A DNA stretch of 64,000 nucleotides, taken from the NCBI RefSeq assembly GCF_002412165.1, contig NZ_NXIA01000012.1, positions 21,626 through 85,625 of the forward strand, read 5' to 3'. Numbering within the stretch: position 1 is the first letter of the stretch; the number at the start of each line of letters is the position of its first letter. The stretch is from Curtobacterium sp. 'Ferrero' (GTDB lineage: Bacteria > Actinomycetota > Actinomycetes > Actinomycetales > Microbacteriaceae). Position numbers and translations under genes: made by a program. The notes under the pieces are model-generated. The model was not told where the DNA came from, searched no databases, and saw only the letters and a list, made by a program, of their open reading frames with translations. Shown piece by piece: positions 32,510-41,664 of this stretch.

Positions 32510-33352
32510 TCAGCGCACGTAGGAACCGTCGGCCAGGTCGTCGACGAGCGACGGACGCGTCGGGTTCCACCCGAACGCGGCGCGCGCGTGCGCGCCCGCC
32601 GCCTCCTGGTGGAGCAGCAGCGCGTCCGCGAAGTCGGTGCCGAGGCGCTCCCGCGAGGCGTCCACGCTCTCGGCGACCACCGGCGAACCGTGCGCTCCCG
32701 CCTCGGCGATCTCGCGCACCGTGGGGTTGTCACCGGTCGCGGCGACCACGTAGCCGTCCTGCTCGGCGCGGTGCAGCGCGAGGACGTAGAGCTCGCCGAG
32801 GTCGTCGATGTGCACCGTCGTCCACCGCTGCGAACCGTCCCCGACCAGGCGGACCTCGTGCTCGCCGTCACCGACGAACATCGCCGGGATGCCCGCACCA
32901 CGGCCGTAGACGATGCCGGGCGCGACGATGGTGGTGCGGGCCTCGCTGGCGCGCACCGCGGCCTCGTTGGCGACGCGCCACGCGGTCAGGGCCGGCGGAT
33001 CGATCGGGGACTGCTCGGAGATGTCCGTCGAGTTGCCGAACGTGAAGATGCCGCCGGTGTGGACGAAGGGCTTCGGCGTCCCCTCGAGCGCGCGGAGGAC
33101 GGTGGCGGTGAACGCCGGGTCGACCCCCTCGGCCGAGGCCGTGTGGACCACGCCGTCGCACTCGTGGGCGAGCCGCTCGACGACCTCGGAGTCCGTGACG
33201 TCACCGACGATCGCGTGGCCGCCGGCGTCGCGGACGTGCTGGGCCTTCTCGTCGGAGCGGACGATCGCGGTCACCTCGTGCTCGTGGGCGACGAGGGCGC
33301 GCAGGACGGAGGAGCCGATGTAGCCGGAGGCGCCGGTGAGGAAGACGTGCAT
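32510..33352 (-). CDS. NAD(P)-dependent epimerase/reductase, extended SDR type (280 aa)
   Basis: A Rossmann fold starts with GASGYIG (GxxGxxG, residues 7-13). The protein belongs to the NAD-dependent epimerase/NmrA-like group (FVHTGGIFTFGNS as the Ser region, VYGRGAGIPAMF, and QRWTTVHIDDLGELYVLAL). The classical YxxxK is not obvious. The substrate is unknown. The ATG at 33352 directly precedes the first strand; a GTG four codons upstream is the alternative. Confidence 0.85.
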   Translation of the reverse strand: MHVFLTGASGYIGSSVLRALVAHEHEVTAIVRSDEKAQHVRDAGGHAIVGDVTDSEVVERLAHECDGVVHTASAEGVDPAFTATVLRALEGTPKPFVHTGGIFTFGNSTDISEQSPIDPPALTAWRVANEAAVRASEARTTIVAPGIVYGRGAGIPAMFVGDGEHEVRLVGDGSQRWTTVHIDDLGELYVLALHRAEQDGYVVAATGDNPTVREIAEAGAHGSPVVAESVDASRERLGTDFADALLLHQEAAGAHARAAFGWNPTRPSLVDDLADGSYVR

Positions 33353-33404
33353 GGTCTCACCCAACCACGCTCGGATCGGCGCTCCCTGGTGGGGCGTCAG
33401 GGCG

Positions 33405-34106
33405 TCAGGGCGTGAGCGACCAGGCGCGCCGCTTCACGAGCACGTGCCCGCGCGACGTGGTGAGCCGGCTCCACGGCCCGGTCTCGAAGAGTCGGACCGG
33501 GTCGTGCCCGAGGAACCCCAGGCTCTCCCCCGCGAAGCCCGCACCCGCGGGGAGGTGCTCGATCATCGGGATGGGGCGCCCCCACACCTCGGACCGGACG
33601 CGACGGACGATCGCCTCGCCGGCGTTCGACGGCACCGCCTCGGCCACCTCCGCGATGCCGGCCTTCGCGGCCCGGCGGAGGAGCTCCGCCGAGACGTCGG
33701 GCAGCGGCACCCAGCCACCGCGCGGCGGCGAGATCGCGGCCCAGGTCACCGTGTGCACCTCGTGCGGCAGTTCGACCTCGATCGGGGTCGCGCGCGTCGG
33801 GTCGACCCCCTCGGCGTGCTGAGCGTCCTGGTCCGCCGCGAGCAGCCGGAGGCGCTCCTGCAGGGAGGCGAGCGGGACGACCGCGTCGATGCTCGCGGGC
33901 TCGACGAGGGAGAACGTCCGCAGTCCCAGCACGGTCGGCAGTTCGTCGAGGAGGCCCACCGGGTACAGGATCGCCGTGTAGACGGCGAGGACGCCCGAGT
34001 CGGCGATGAGCCGCACCGAACCGTCCTCGACCCGGGCGGCGCGTCCGAGGTAGGTGCGGAGGTCGCCGAGGGACGCGGCGTCGGGGAGCGTGAAGGTGGT
34101 GCCCAT
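33405..34106 (-). CDS. Hypothetical protein (233 aa)
   Basis: A soluble protein of mixed composition with no signal peptide or membrane helix. I do not recognise a domain. It begins MGTTFTLPDAASLGDLRTYLGR, has a PRGGWVPLPDVSAELLRRAAKAG segment in the middle and ends RGHVLVKRRAWSLTP. On this strand TAGGAT lies nine bases before the ATG, leaving a leader of only two or three bases. It is divergent from the thioesterase gene. Confidence 0.68.
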   Translation of the reverse strand: MGTTFTLPDAASLGDLRTYLGRAARVEDGSVRLIADSGVLAVYTAILYPVGLLDELPTVLGLRTFSLVEPASIDAVVPLASLQERLRLLAADQDAQHAEGVDPTRATPIEVELPHEVHTVTWAAISPPRGGWVPLPDVSAELLRRAAKAGIAEVAEAVPSNAGEAIVRRVRSEVWGRPIPMIEHLPAGAGFAGESLGFLGHDPVRLFETGPWSRLTTSRGHVLVKRRAWSLTP

Positions 34107-34115
34107 GTCGACCCG

Positions 34116-34142
34116 ATCCTACCGGGGCGGACTTCGTAGGAT
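34116..34142. promoter_or_regulatory. Back-to-back TAGGAT promoters
   Basis: The same -10 box, TAGGAT, stands on the minus strand (34121-34116) and on the plus strand (34137-34142), separated by 15 bp. The plus box is six bases before the GTG at 34149 and the minus box nine bases before the ATG at 34106. The two promoters must share their -35 region, so transcription of the two genes is probably mutually exclusive or jointly controlled. Confidence 0.55.
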
Positions 34143-34148
34143 GGCGGC

Positions 34149-35003
34149 GTGAGCGAACCGGACTTCCTGCGCACCCTGCGGCTCGACGACACCGGGGCGA
34201 GCACCGGCGAGACGATCCTCACCGGTGCGAGCCACTGGTCGCCGAACGGTCGGGTCTTCGGCGGACAAGTGCTCGCGCAGTGCGTCGTCGCGGCACAGAC
34301 CACGATCGACGGCCGCGACATCCACTCGATGCACGGCTACTTCCTCCGTCCCGGCGACATCCACGTGCCGATCACGTTCGGCGTCGAGCGCATCCACGAC
34401 GGCCGTTCGTTCGCGACCCGACGCGTGCAGGCGTACCAGAACGGCGTGCCGATCTTCTCGATGATCGCGTCGTTCCAGAAGCCCGACGACGGTGTCGAGC
34501 ACCAGGACCCGTTCCCGCTCGACCTGCCGGCGCCGGAGGACCTGCCGTCGGCCGCGTCGATCCTGTCCGCGATCGACCACCCCGTCGCGCAGGCCTGGGC
34601 GGAGCGGTCGATCGATCTCCGACACGTCGAGGGTCCCGTCTTCGTCGACGTACAGGGGGAACGGGTGCCGCACCAGGCGGTGTGGTTCCGGGTGGACGGC
34701 GACCTGCCGGAGGACCCGGCGCTGCACCGTGCCGTCCTCGGCTACGCCAGTGACCTGTCGATCCTGGAGCCGGTCATGCGCCGGCACGGGGTCGCCTGGG
34801 GAACGCCCGGGGTGAAGAGCGCGAGCCTCGACCACGCGATGTGGTGGCACCGTGACGGACGCGCCGACGACTGGGTGCTGTACACGCAGGAGTCGCCGAG
34901 CGCGCAGGGCGGCCGGGGGCTGGCGTTCGGCCGGATGTTCTCGCGCGACGGGCGCCTGCTCGCGAGCGTGGCGCAGGAGGGCATGATGCGGGTCCCTCGC
35001 TGA
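34149..35003 (+). CDS. tesB: Acyl-CoA thioesterase II, TesB-like (284 aa)
   Basis: The double hot-dog architecture of TesB is clear: GRVFGGQVLAQCVVAAQTT in the first half, SMHGYFLRPGD after it, and TPGVKSASLDHAMWWHRDGRADDWVLYTQESP-type sequence in the second half, with the conserved GRGLAFGRMFSRDGRLLASVAQEG ending. It hydrolyses acyl-CoA to free fatty acid and CoA. The GTG start is set by TAGGAT six bases upstream. Confidence 0.93.
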   Translation: MSEPDFLRTLRLDDTGASTGETILTGASHWSPNGRVFGGQVLAQCVVAAQTTIDGRDIHSMHGYFLRPGDIHVPITFGVERIHDGRSFATRRVQAYQNGVPIFSMIASFQKPDDGVEHQDPFPLDLPAPEDLPSAASILSAIDHPVAQAWAERSIDLRHVEGPVFVDVQGERVPHQAVWFRVDGDLPEDPALHRAVLGYASDLSILEPVMRRHGVAWGTPGVKSASLDHAMWWHRDGRADDWVLYTQESPSAQGGRGLAFGRMFSRDGRLLASVAQEGMMRVPR

Positions 35004-35016
35004 GCACGGTCGGGGT

Positions 35017-35041
35017 CGGTCCCGAGGCGGCCTCGGGGCCG
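35017..35041. terminator. Bidirectional hairpin between converging thioesterase genes
   Basis: Arms CGGTCCCGAGGC and GCCTCGGGGCCG pair with one T/G wobble and almost no loop. It lies between the stops at 35003 and 35045. Confidence 0.55.
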
Positions 35042-35044
35042 GTG

Positions 35045-35527
35045 TCAGGGACGGGAGAACTCGACCGCCGGCTCAACGTACGCCCCGCACGCCTCCCGCT
35101 CGGCCGCGGTCAGACGCCGGGGCCGGTTCGTCTCGGCGTCGACCATCACCAGGGCTGTCGTCGCGCGGGTGTAGAGCACCGCGGGGTCGTGCCCCACCGG
35201 TGACCAGACCTCGTACGAGACGTCGATGCTCGCGCCGCCGACGCGTCCGATCCACATCTGGATGTCGAGCGGTTGCCGGAAGTACGGGATGGACGCGAGG
35301 TACTCGAGGCGCTGCGCGGCGATCACCGTCATCGTCCCCGATCCCGGCCGACCGTCGATGATCGGGTCCGGGAGCGCCCCGTCCGGTACCTGCTCGTCCG
35401 GGTCGGCACCCCAGAACCCCACGATGCGCGCTTCCTCGAGGAGACGCAGCATCGCGGAGTTGTTGACGTGGCCGTACGCGTCGATGTCGCTCCACCGCAT
35501 GCGGATCGGAGCGTGCAGTCGCGCCAC
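35045..35527 (-). CDS. Acyl-CoA thioesterase, 4HBT hot-dog family (160 aa)
   Basis: A single hot-dog domain with the family sequence MRWSDIDAYGHVNNSAMLRLLEEAR (catalytic Asp in the DIDAYGHVN block) at about residues 10-34. It probably hydrolyses a small acyl- or aryl-CoA. The GTG at 35527 begins three bases after the EttA stop, so the pair is co-translated; longer upstream in-frame sequence overlaps EttA and was rejected. Confidence 0.88.
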   Translation of the reverse strand: MARLHAPIRMRWSDIDAYGHVNNSAMLRLLEEARIVGFWGADPDEQVPDGALPDPIIDGRPGSGTMTVIAAQRLEYLASIPYFRQPLDIQMWIGRVGGASIDVSYEVWSPVGHDPAVLYTRATTALVMVDAETNRPRRLTAAEREACGAYVEPAVEFSRP

Positions 35528-35529
35528 GG

Positions 35530-37215
<1,686 letters not shown>

Positions 37216-37390
37216 ATCGGCCCCAAGTGTAGTGAACCGAACGCGTCCCCGCTCCCGCACGCCGCGGTTCGCCGTCCTGCGAAGTCTGTACGGATTGCCA
37301 GTGGCCTTCTGCAACGTCCCGACGTACCGTTTCAGCACCCGCGGCCAGGGAAACCACCGGCAGGCCGCCGATCAGGACCAGGACCACCAC

Positions 37391-38107
37391 ATGTTCACGA
37401 AGCGACTGCTGCGATCCGTGCTGCCCCTCGTCGGCGCGACCGCACTCACCGTGGCGCTCGTCGCGCCCGCGGCACCGGCGTCGGCCGCGTCCCCCGTCCC
37501 GCACGGGCTGTACGCGCAGTACACCGCGCACCTCATCGAGAACGGCTCGGGGACGGGGTACTCGTCTTACATCAACGTCCACGACGCGCACAACAACGCG
37601 TTCGCGGTCGGCATCCAGTCGGACACGGGCTCCACGATCAGCCGCGGCCAGCCCCGGTTCATCTGGGAGCGCGTGCAGAACGGGAAGTTCACCTACGGCT
37701 ACATGGGTGCGGCGTCCCATAACAAGACGTCCGTCGGCCTGCGCTGGTACAAGAACGACGTCGCCTCGATCATCCTGAACAACCGGACGGTCGGCACGAT
37801 CGCGGTGAACCTCGACGGTCGCCTGTTCTTCAACGCCGAGGCGAACGGACGACTCAACGGCGACGTCGTGCACTCGCAGGTGAACGACATCTCGATCACC
37901 GTCGGCGACAAGGCCGGGCAGACCGGACTCCACGGCACGTGGGACACGAGCTTCAGCTTCCACGGGCTGCGGGCGAAGCAGACGAACCCGGGCAAGGTAC
38001 AGGGGGCGAGCTTCTCGATCGACGGCCGCGTGTCGGGTCTGCCGCGCGGCGGGAACTGGGACACGACCGAGGTCGCGGGCATCGCGATGATCACCCAGAA
38101 CTACTGA
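37391..38107 (+). CDS. Secreted hypothetical protein (238 aa)
   Basis: Residues 1-33 form a signal peptide (MFTKRLLRSVLP, hydrophobic core, APASA cleavage site). The mature part is beta-rich with many Gly, Asn and Trp residues (YINVHDAHNNAFAVGIQSD, then GGNWDTTEVAGIAMITQNY) and no cysteine, suggesting a small lectin-like or glucanase-like sandwich. I do not recognise catalytic residues. Its own hairpin terminator follows at 38117. Confidence 0.75.
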   Translation: MFTKRLLRSVLPLVGATALTVALVAPAAPASAASPVPHGLYAQYTAHLIENGSGTGYSSYINVHDAHNNAFAVGIQSDTGSTISRGQPRFIWERVQNGKFTYGYMGAASHNKTSVGLRWYKNDVASIILNNRTVGTIAVNLDGRLFFNAEANGRLNGDVVHSQVNDISITVGDKAGQTGLHGTWDTSFSFHGLRAKQTNPGKVQGASFSIDGRVSGLPRGGNWDTTEVAGIAMITQNY

Positions 38108-38116
38108 CGCCACGGT

Positions 38117-38148
38117 CCGCCCTCACGCCGCTCGCGGTGTGAGGGCGG
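38117..38148. terminator. Hairpin terminator overlapping the ssb 3-prime end
   Basis: Arms CCGCCCTCAC (38117-38126) and GTGAGGGCGG (38139-38148) pair perfectly around a 12 base loop. The right arm lies inside the last codons of ssb, so the hairpin serves the rightward gene and overlaps the leftward coding sequence. Confidence 0.65.
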
Positions 38149-38764
38149 GCTCACTGCCGTCGTGGTCCGCGGTGCCACCAGGTGCGAGCGCGTCCGTCTC
38201 GTCGCCCGCGAGGGCAGCGGCATGGCGGTTCGCCTCCGCGGCGTCCGGCAACTCCTCGACGTCGTCGGCCTCCCCGAGGGCGTGCACACCGGCAGGGTCG
38301 ACGTCGTCCCGGTCCCCCGGGTCGCGTGGCGTCGCGCCGTGCACCTCGCCGGTGCGCGGGTCGACGCGCGGCCCCTCACCCGGCGCCGCCGTCGCCTCGT
38401 TCGCGTGCCGCGGCACCCGGATCCAGTTGCTGATCCCCCACGCGAGGTCGTGCCCGATGCCCTCGGCGTCGACCTCCACCGACGTGCCGCCGCGGCCGTC
38501 CCGCTCCCAGGTCCGGATCCGCACACGCCCCGTGACGACGATGCGGTCGCCCTTCTTCAGGGACTTGTGGACGTTGGCGGCGAGGGAGCGGAAGGCCGTG
38601 ACGGTGAACCAGTTCGTGGCGCCGTTCGTCCAGGTGCCGGTCCCGCGGTCCCACCGCCGCGACGGTGAGGCGAGACGCATGCTCGTGATCGCCACACCGG
38701 TGTCGGTGACGAGGTGACGGGGGTCGGTGGCGACGATGCCGCAGATCGTGATCGTGTCGTTCAT
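38123..38764 (-). CDS. ssb: Single-stranded DNA-binding protein, second-type SSB (213 aa)
   Basis: An OB fold covers residues 1 to about 110 (MNDTITICGIVATDPRHLVTDTGVAITSMRLAS, then NWFTVTAFRSLAANVHKSLKKGDRIVVTGRVRIRTW). The remaining ~100 residues are an acidic, disordered tail without the DDIPF-like tip of the replicative SSB, so this is probably an auxiliary SSB used in recombination or competence-like uptake. GACGAT lies six bases before the ATG. Confidence 0.88.
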   Translation of the reverse strand: MNDTITICGIVATDPRHLVTDTGVAITSMRLASPSRRWDRGTGTWTNGATNWFTVTAFRSLAANVHKSLKKGDRIVVTGRVRIRTWERDGRGGTSVEVDAEGIGHDLAWGISNWIRVPRHANEATAAPGEGPRVDPRTGEVHGATPRDPGDRDDVDPAGVHALGEADDVEELPDAAEANRHAAALAGDETDALAPGGTADHDGSEPALTPRAA

Positions 38765-38777
38765 GCTCCGATCGTCG

Positions 38778-38811
38778 CGAGCCCCGGGCCGCGTCAGCGG
38801 CCCGGGGCTCG
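38778..38811 (-). terminator. Perfect 15 bp hairpin with GTCA loop
   Basis: Arms CGAGCCCCGGGCCGC and GCGGCCCGGGGCTCG surround the loop GTCA. It lies upstream of ssb and downstream of the small gene at 38937-39155, whose transcript it probably ends. It directly abuts the ssb -10-like box. Confidence 0.65.
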
Positions 38812-38936
38812 ATCTGTGGATCGTCACGTCGATCAGGTGACCTGTGGAGGAACGGTGCCCCGAGCCTCCAGTCCGCCGGATCGTCGCACGCTGACCGGCG
38901 CTCGCCGGTCGGTGTACGCGGGTCAGCGTGCGCGGT

Positions 38937-39155
38937 TCAGTGCGCGCGGAACTCCGGGCGGTCGGCGAGCGGTCCCATCGCGGCGTGCACGGCGCTCTTC
39001 GCGGAGCCGAGCGACGGGAACACCCCGCCGGTGCTCCGTCGACCGAAGAGTTCGACGTGGAACCCGTCCGGCTCGCGGTGGATGCTGCCGACCGCGCCCG
39101 CGGGTCCGACCGCCACCCAGGTCGTGGACCCTGTCGTCATCGTGTTGTTCGTCAT
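38937..39155 (-). CDS. Small hypothetical protein (72 aa)
   Basis: A GGAGGTGG ribosome binding site stands about seven bases before the ATG. The protein has a short beta-rich centre (WVAVGPAGAVGSIHREPDGFHVELFG) and a helical tail, with no membrane segment. No family is recognised. The next gene upstream is msrA, 37 bases away on the same strand, so the two may be cotranscribed. Confidence 0.62.
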   Translation of the reverse strand: MTNNTMTTGSTTWVAVGPAGAVGSIHREPDGFHVELFGRRSTGGVFPSLGSAKSAVHAAMGPLADRPEFRAH

Positions 39156-39192
39156 CGATCGACCACCTCCTCGTGGCCCCGACGCCCGTCGT

Positions 39193-39720
39193 TCAGGACG
39201 CCAGGATGTACTGACTGTAGGCCCTGCGGACCTTGTTCACCTTCGGCAGCGCCACCGCGAGGCAGTAGCCCTGGCCAGGGTTCTTCGCGAAGAAGTCCTG
39301 GTGGTACTCCTCCGCTCGGTGGAACGTCGTGAGCGGCTCGATGGTCGTCACGACATCGCCGTCCCAGATGTCCGACGCGCGCTCGATCGCCCGTTCGAAC
39401 AGCGCACGCTGCGCGTCGTCCGCGGGGAACATCGCGGACCGGTACTGCGTGCCGACGTCGGCGCCCTGCCGGTTGAGCTGGCGCGGGTCGTGCAGCGTGA
39501 AGAAGACGTCGAGGACCACGTCGGCCGGCAGCACGGACTCGTCGAACGTCACCGCGACCGCCTCGGCGTGCCCGGTGGTCCCCGTGCAGACCGCCTCGTA
39601 GGTCGGGTCGTCGGTCACACCGCCGACGTAGCCGGACACGACGTCCTGCACGCCCTGGAGGGTGCGGTAGACGGCATCGAGGCACCAGAAGCAACCTCCG
39701 GCGAGGACGAACGTGGTCAT
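39193..39720 (-). CDS. msrA: Peptide-methionine (S)-S-oxide reductase MsrA (175 aa)
   Basis: It repairs oxidised methionine. The active site GCFWC (Cys10 catalytic) follows the first strand, and the block SGYVGGVTDDPTYEAVCTGTTGHAEAVAVTFD is diagnostic. YHQDFFAKNPGQGYC contains the later substrate-binding part. The length is typical. Confidence 0.97.
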   Translation of the reverse strand: MTTFVLAGGCFWCLDAVYRTLQGVQDVVSGYVGGVTDDPTYEAVCTGTTGHAEAVAVTFDESVLPADVVLDVFFTLHDPRQLNRQGADVGTQYRSAMFPADDAQRALFERAIERASDIWDGDVVTTIEPLTTFHRAEEYHQDFFAKNPGQGYCLAVALPKVNKVRRAYSQYILAS

Positions 39721-39917
39721 GCGGACAACCTACCCCGCGTGACCGGGGACGCCCGGGGAAGGGGGACGATCCCTGCACTCGTCGCGGTCGTGCCGCTCCC
39801 GTCCACAGGATCGCGGCACCCGCCCGGTATGTCGGTGGTCGAACGTACCTTCGACCACAGCACCAGACAGCGACCCGACCGGACGACCGGGCGGCCCCGA
39901 CCAGCAGGAGGCACACG

Positions 39918-40184
39918 ATGCAGACACAGCACGAACCGTCGTTCCGGATCCGGACCGCTTCGGTCGCCCGCAGTCGCGGCGACCTCCGCATCCTCGACGT
40001 CCGCGACGACCTGAGCCGGGTCACGCGTGCCAACGGCGAGGTCGTCGGCTACGTCGACCGGGTGGACGTGGCCGGCGGGACCGCGTACCGCGCCCGACGC
40101 TACGTGCCGACGGAGCGTCGGTTCGTCGAGTTCCCGAACGTCTGGTCGGCGGACGACGCCGTGGACTGCCTCCGATGGGGCTGA
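39918..40184 (+). CDS. Small hypothetical protein (88 aa)
   Basis: AGGAGG lies eight bases before the ATG. The protein is beta-rich and charged (RILDVRDDLSRVTRANGEVVGYVDRVDV, then ERRFVEFPNVWSADDAVDCLRWG), with no membrane segment. No family is recognised. Confidence 0.65.
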   Translation: MQTQHEPSFRIRTASVARSRGDLRILDVRDDLSRVTRANGEVVGYVDRVDVAGGTAYRARRYVPTERRFVEFPNVWSADDAVDCLRWG

Positions 40185-40270
40185 CCCAGCGCGCCCGGGC
40201 GACCAGACGATCGGGCGGATCACCGACCGGGGTCCCCGGACCGTCGGCGATCCGTGGGTAGGGTGCGCGC

Positions 40271-41416
40271 ATGGACTGGTGGAACGAGCTGACCGACTGG
40301 ACCGCCTCGGACGACGGCTGGCGCGTGCTCTCCGGCGCGATCATCCCCTTCGTGGCCATCGTGGTGGCGGGTGTCGTCGCCGCGCTCATCGGCCGGGGTG
40401 CGACGAAGCGCGTCGTCGCCCTGCAGGAGCGCGAGGCGAAGAACGCCGCCGTCGCCGCGATCATCTCCGCGGCGCGCAAGGCCGCGACCTGGGGGTCGCT
40501 CGGTCACGAGGAGCGCGCATACGCCGATCACCTCGCCGAGGATGCCGACGTCCGACTCCGACTCCTCCCCGTGTCCGGGTCGCCGCTCGCCGCCAACTGG
40601 GCGCAGCACGAGATCGCCGACATCAAGAAGAACTCCTCGACGTTCAGCTTCCAGGCCGAGCAGTCCCTGGCCGAGTTCCGCGATCGGCTGCTCGAGTGGC
40701 AGGCCCGTCCCGGTCGCGCCCGCAAGCTCTTCAAGTACGACCTCGAGCGGTGGAAGTTCGAGACGCCGGACCCTGACGCCGACCTCGTGCGCCGGCAGCA
40801 GGACTGGAACGCCGACCAGGCCGCGGGTCGCGCGGCTGCGCCGTCGACACCGACCACCACGGCGCTGCGCCAGCCGGGAGGCGCGCCCTCCTCCGCCCCG
40901 TCCGCTGCGGGTGGCACCGCGGCTGCGGCCGGCACCGCGGCTGCGGCCGGGTCGTCGGCGACGGGTGCCGACACGTCGGCGACCACGCCGCTCTCCGACG
41001 GCGGTCGGCCGCTGTCCGACGGACTCACCCGGCCCTACGGCGGAGACGTCTCCGCCCCCGCCTCGGGCTCCGCGCCGATGCGGCCGACGCTGGGCACGCC
41101 CGGCCGACCGACAGCGGAGGACGCCGGAGACGACGACGCGGTCGACGACCGGTCGAGTGCCGGCGCGCTCGGCGACGGGTCGAACCCCGGCTCCGCCGAC
41201 CGCCCGGTCCCGCCGCCCGTCGCCCGTCCGACCGCTGCCGACGCACACGTCAACCGTCCGGCATCGACCGTGGCGACGCCCGCCACGAAGTCCGTCCCCA
41301 CGCGCGTGCAGGGCGGTCCGGCCGAACCCGCCGACGCGAGCGAGACCGACGAGGCGCCGTACACGCAGCCGATCAGTGCGAGTGAGCTCCGCCGCCGGTC
41401 GTCCGACGACGACTGA
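40271..41416 (+). CDS. Hypothetical membrane-anchored protein (381 aa)
   Basis: One membrane helix near the N-terminus (about residues 20-42, LSGAIIPFVAIVVAGVVAALIG) is followed by a helical cytoplasmic region (to about 190) and a long Pro/Ala/Thr/Ser-rich disordered tail. TAGGGT lies six bases before the ATG, supporting a leaderless start. No family is recognised. Confidence 0.72.
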   Translation: MDWWNELTDWTASDDGWRVLSGAIIPFVAIVVAGVVAALIGRGATKRVVALQEREAKNAAVAAIISAARKAATWGSLGHEERAYADHLAEDADVRLRLLPVSGSPLAANWAQHEIADIKKNSSTFSFQAEQSLAEFRDRLLEWQARPGRARKLFKYDLERWKFETPDPDADLVRRQQDWNADQAAGRAAAPSTPTTTALRQPGGAPSSAPSAAGGTAAAAGTAAAAGSSATGADTSATTPLSDGGRPLSDGLTRPYGGDVSAPASGSAPMRPTLGTPGRPTAEDAGDDDAVDDRSSAGALGDGSNPGSADRPVPPPVARPTAADAHVNRPASTVATPATKSVPTRVQGGPAEPADASETDEAPYTQPISASELRRRSSDDD

Positions 41417-41475
41417 TCGCCGAGCGACGCTCGGACGACGAAGGCCGCCTCCCGATCGGGTGGCGGCCTTCGTCA

Positions 41476-41551
41476 TGGTGCCCCCGGCAGGAATCGAACC
41501 CGCGACACGGAGGGTAGAAACCACCTGCTCTATCCACTGAGCTACGGAGGC
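41476..41551 (-). tRNA. tRNA-Arg (anticodon TCT)
   Basis: The acceptor stem is GCCTCCG/CGGGGGC with one G-T pair, the D arm is GCTC-AGTGGATA-GAGC, the anticodon loop is TTTCTAC (anticodon TCT), and the T arm contains TTCGATT. CCA is encoded. The anticodon stem GGTGG/CCTCC has a T-T mismatch at its third pair (positions 29 and 41), which is unusual for a functional tRNA. Confidence 0.93.
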
Positions 41552-41664
41552 GGACGGCGACGATTCTAGTCCGCAGGTCCCCGCGACGAGGACGCGCCTC
41601 GGTGCGGGATCGAGACGGTCCTCCGGGCGCAGCACCCGTCGATGCTAGCGACCCGCGTCGGCGT

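Noticed and set aside
38778..38811. Hairpin as an operator of ssb
   Set aside because: A perfect GC hairpin with a tetraloop downstream of the small gene fits a terminator better; there is no sign of a regulator, though the closeness to the ssb -10 box leaves some doubt.
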